Shown: piece after piece, positions 6,050 to 7,958 of the stretch
Numbering within the stretch: the first letter of the stretch is position 1
Layout: each line of letters opens with the position of its first letter
Assembly: GCA_031285245.1 (NCBI GenBank)
Contig: JAITWN010000048.1
Coordinates: 1-7,958 of the forward strand
Source of the DNA: Chromatiales bacterium
GTDB taxonomy: Bacteria; Pseudomonadota; Gammaproteobacteria; SZUA-140
DNA length: 7,958 bases
Reading direction: 5' to 3'
Notes under the pieces: generated by a model
Databases searched by the model: none
The model's input: the letters and a program-made list of their open reading frames with translations, nothing else
Told to the model about the DNA's origin: nothing
Position numbers and translations under genes: made by a program

Positions 6050-6454
6050 TCAATCCTCACTCTTGCCAGCCGATGCGATGCTGGCATAGATGGATGCAGT
6101 TGCGCTTTGCTGGGTCACGCTTTCTTGCGTTGCACCGCCAAGCTGGCGCACCAGCAGATCCGCCAATCCAAGCCCTTTGCCCTGCGCCATGTTCGTTGCT
6201 ATCTGCTGATCGAACATGCCCTGATAAAGCTTGCCCTGATCGCTGTCGAACATCTCATCGCCAAAGCCGCTCTCGCGCGCGTTCTTCAGCATCATATTGA
6301 TGAAAAGCGCCTCGAACTGCTGCGCGACTTGGCGCAGCGCCTCAGGCGTCTGTTCGCGCGCACCGGCGTGCAGGCGATCGAGACTGTACTGATCAGGCTG
6401 TAAGGCAGAGCCAGAAAAACCGGCGCTGTAATCATTGGCTGCTGGAATGTCCAT
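6050..6454 (-). CDS. flgJ: Short FlgJ: rod-binding (rod cap) domain only
   Basis: FlgJ is exported to the periplasm, where it caps and scaffolds the growing rod. This protein is only 134 residues. The rod-binding domain spans about residues 38-106, with VAQQFEALFINMMLKNARES at 43-62, then GDEMFDSDQGKLYQGMFDQQ and a GLGLADLLVRQL ending. A polar Q/S/T-rich tail of about 28 residues follows. The C-terminal peptidoglycan-hydrolase (glucosaminidase/muramidase) domain of the dual-domain FlgJ, about 310-330 residues long in enterics, is absent. It is not a visible truncation: the stop is 2 nt before the flgK start and no hydrolase remnant lies in any frame. Single-domain FlgJ is well known in alphaproteobacteria and some other groups, where a separate lytic enzyme opens the wall. 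The ATG at 6454-6452 follows the flgI stop by 2 nt and has no recognisable Shine-Dalgarno sequence, so translation probably depends on coupling to flgI. Confidence 0.93.
   Translation of the reverse strand: MDIPAANDYSAGFSGSALQPDQYSLDRLHAGAREQTPEALRQVAQQFEALFINMMLKNARESGFGDEMFDSDQGKLYQGMFDQQIATNMAQGKGLGLADLLVRQLGGATQESVTQQSATASIYASIASAGKSED
6054..6058 (-). promoter_or_regulatory. Ribosome-binding site that sets the flgK start
   Basis: GAGGA on the minus strand lies 6 nt before ATG 6047, inside the last codons of flgJ. It would sit directly against the alternative TTG at 6053, so it favours ATG 6047. Confidence 0.75.
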
Positions 6455-6456
6455 CG

Positions 6457-7584
6457 TCAGATAACGATCAATTCGGCGCGCAGCGCACCGGCTTCACGCA
6501 GTGCTTCCAGAATCGCGACCAGATCACCCGGCGCGGCCCCAACCTCATTCACCGCGCGCACGATCTCATCGAGCGAGGTGCCAGGATCAAACATGAACAT
6601 GCGTGAGCTTGCCTGATCGACACTCACCTGCGACTGCGGCACCACAGTGGTAACGCCGCGTGAAAGCGGTTCGGGCTGACTGACCGCCGTGTGCTCGGCG
6701 ATGGTGACGGTGAGACTACCGTGTGACACAGCTGCTGGCGTCACGCGCACGTGACTGCCAATCACCACCGTGCCGGTGCGCGAATTGACGATGACCCGCG
6801 CCGATGCGGTGCCCGGCTCCAGCGTGAGATTTTCCAGTTCCGAAACGAAGGCGACGCGCTGCGCTGCAGAACGCGGCGCAAGCACTTGCACCGATGATGC
6901 ATCGAGCGGGAAAGCAACGCCTGCGCCGATCGTGGCATTGATGGCGTCGGCAACACGCTTGGCGGTAGTGAAATCCTGACGATGCAGATTCAGCACCAGA
7001 GAATCCTCATCACCAAAACTGGTCGGCGCTTCGCGCTCAACCGTTGCACCATCGGGAATACGACCAACGCTTGGGACGTTGACCGTGATGCGCGAACCAT
7101 CGGCGCCCTGCACGCCAAGACCGCCCACGATCAGATTGCCCTGCGCAATAGCGTAGATCGCGCCGTTCGCGCCTTTGAGCGGCGTCATCAGCAAACTGCC
7201 GCCACGCAGACTCTTAGCGTTACCAAGTGAAGAAACAGTGACATCGATCGCCTGACCCGGCTTGGCAAACGGCGGCAGCACCGCGTGCACGCTAACCGCG
7301 GCAACGTTCTTGAGCTGCGGATTGGCATTCGGCGGCAGTGTGATGCCGTACTGCGCGAGCAGATTCATCATGCTCTGCAAAGTAAATGGCGTCTGGCTGG
7401 TCTGATCACCCGTGCCATCAAGACCAACGACGAGACCGTAGCCGATGAGTTGGTTGTTACGCACGCCAGCGACAGAAGCCAGATCCTTGATGCGTTCAGC
7501 GCTCGCCTGTCCGGTCATGAACAAACCACAGAAGAGCGCGAACGTTGCAGTAAGCTGCCTGATGATCGAGAGATTGCGATTCAT
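6457..7584 (-). CDS. flgI: Flagellar P-ring protein FlgI
   Basis: FlgI forms the periplasmic P-ring, the bushing around the rod in the peptidoglycan layer. The precursor is 375 residues. Residues 1-29 are a Sec signal peptide: MNRN, a hydrophobic core with LTATFALFCGLF, and an ASA cleavage site before E30. The mature protein starts ERIKDLASVAGVRNNQLIGYG and GLDGTGD, the classic FlgI opening. Other family stretches are NVAAVSVHAVLPPFAKPG (93-110), LRGGSLLMTPLKG (126-138), NSRTGTVVIG (267-276) and the end LVAILEALREAGALRAELIVI. The mature protein has no cysteine, so it cannot form the stabilising disulfide known in the enteric P-ring protein. ATG 7584 is chosen because AAGGG sits 6 nt upstream and the signal peptide begins there. 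The longer open frame upstream to 7716 overlaps the end of flgH and adds 44 residues unlike FlgI. The length is typical for the family. Confidence 0.98.
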   Translation of the reverse strand: MNRNLSIIRQLTATFALFCGLFMTGQASAERIKDLASVAGVRNNQLIGYGLVVGLDGTGDQTSQTPFTLQSMMNLLAQYGITLPPNANPQLKNVAAVSVHAVLPPFAKPGQAIDVTVSSLGNAKSLRGGSLLMTPLKGANGAIYAIAQGNLIVGGLGVQGADGSRITVNVPSVGRIPDGATVEREAPTSFGDEDSLVLNLHRQDFTTAKRVADAINATIGAGVAFPLDASSVQVLAPRSAAQRVAFVSELENLTLEPGTASARVIVNSRTGTVVIGSHVRVTPAAVSHGSLTVTIAEHTAVSQPEPLSRGVTTVVPQSQVSVDQASSRMFMFDPGTSLDEIVRAVNEVGAAPGDLVAILEALREAGALRAELIVI

Positions 7585-7590
7585 GAAATA

Positions 7591-7595
7591 CCCTT
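7591..7595 (-). promoter_or_regulatory. Ribosome-binding site that sets the flgI start
   Basis: AAGGG on the minus strand is 6 nt before ATG 7584, within the 34-base flgH-flgI gap. It supports the start at the signal peptide rather than any upstream codon in the longer open frame. Confidence 0.78.
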
Positions 7596-7618
7596 TGTGC
7601 CGATCTTTCTGCCGACGC

Positions 7619-7958
7619 TCAAAACGGCCACCAGCGGCTATTGAAGAAACGACCGAGCCAACCCATCTCCGAGGCGTCGGCAAGCATGCCGGTGCCACCG
7701 TAGGCGATCTCGGCATTGGCCACCATCGTCGACAAAATCGAATTGTCAGCCTGAATATCTACCGGTCGCACCACACCGGTTAGACGAATGTATTCATCAC
7801 CCTTATTGATCGAAATCAGCTTCTCACCGCGAATGCGCAGATAACCATTGGGCAATACCTCGACCACGGTGGCAGTGACGTTACCCGTCAACTGATTGCT
7901 CTGCTCGCTGCCGCCTTCGCCGCTGAAGCTGCGATTGCCGGCAAGTCCCATTTCGAGA
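7619..7958 (-). CDS. flgH: Flagellar L-ring protein FlgH, C-terminal part, cut by window edge
   Basis: FlgH is the outer-membrane lipoprotein that forms the L-ring around the distal rod. About 112 C-terminal residues are visible. The frame is open to the window edge, so the ATG at 7951 is an internal methionine. The signal peptide and lipobox lie outside. Diagnostic stretches are NQLTGNVTATVVEVLPNGYL, then RGEKLISINKGDEYIRLTGVV, RPVDIQADN, AEIAYGGTG and the very conserved ending GWLGRFFNSRWWPF. The stop TGA at 7621-7619 is followed after 34 nt by flgI, the usual flgH-flgI order of an operon that builds the outer rings together. Confidence 0.96.
   Translation of the reverse strand, partial: LEMGLAGNRSFSGEGGSEQSNQLTGNVTATVVEVLPNGYLRIRGEKLISINKGDEYIRLTGVVRPVDIQADNSILSTMVANAEIAYGGTGMLADASEMGWLGRFFNSRWWPF

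Noticed and set aside
7585..7716. Upstream extension of flgI by 44 codons
   Set aside because: It overlaps the end of flgH, adds residues unlike FlgI and would bury the signal peptide. The ribosome-binding site supports ATG 7584.

Overview
The window is part of a flagellar structural gene cluster. Every protein-coding gene lies on the minus strand, so the biological order runs from high to low coordinates: flgH (C-terminal part) > flgI > flgJ > flgK > flgL > fliC > fliD (N-terminal part). The encoded parts run outward from the cell: L-ring, P-ring, rod-capping protein, two hook-filament junction proteins, flagellin filament and filament cap. L- and P-ring genes mean a Gram-negative envelope. 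The flgHIJKL-fliC-fliD order and the protein sequences suggest a gammaproteobacterium outside the enteric group; I cannot name genus or order from the sequence.

From about 7958 to 2548, flgH to flgL are tightly packed. Gaps are 34 nt (flgH-flgI), 2 nt (flgI-flgJ), 2 nt (flgJ-flgK) and 5 nt (flgK-flgL), so they almost certainly form one transcript whose promoter lies outside the window. FlgJ has only the rod-binding domain and lacks the peptidoglycan-hydrolase half usual in many beta- and gammaproteobacteria. FlgL is long (519 residues) because of what looks like an inserted domain.

The 376-base gap between flgL and fliC (2172-2547) holds a T9 tract and a palindromic repeat behind flgL, about 190 bases with nothing I recognise, a near-perfect sigma-28 (FliA) promoter, and a roughly 94-nt fliC leader ending in a strong ribosome-binding site. 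fliC is closed by a clear intrinsic terminator. A well-formed sigma-54 (RpoN) -24/-12 element starts a few bases beyond that terminator and drives fliD through a leader of about 140 nt with short repeated motifs.

The regulatory layout is therefore readable from the DNA: cap protein under RpoN (made while the hook is being built), flagellin under FliA (made after hook completion), with a terminator insulating the two. No new type of system was found. The points most worth checking are the single-domain FlgJ, the domain insertion in FlgL, the acidic calcium-loop-like motif in FlgK, and the palindrome behind flgL.
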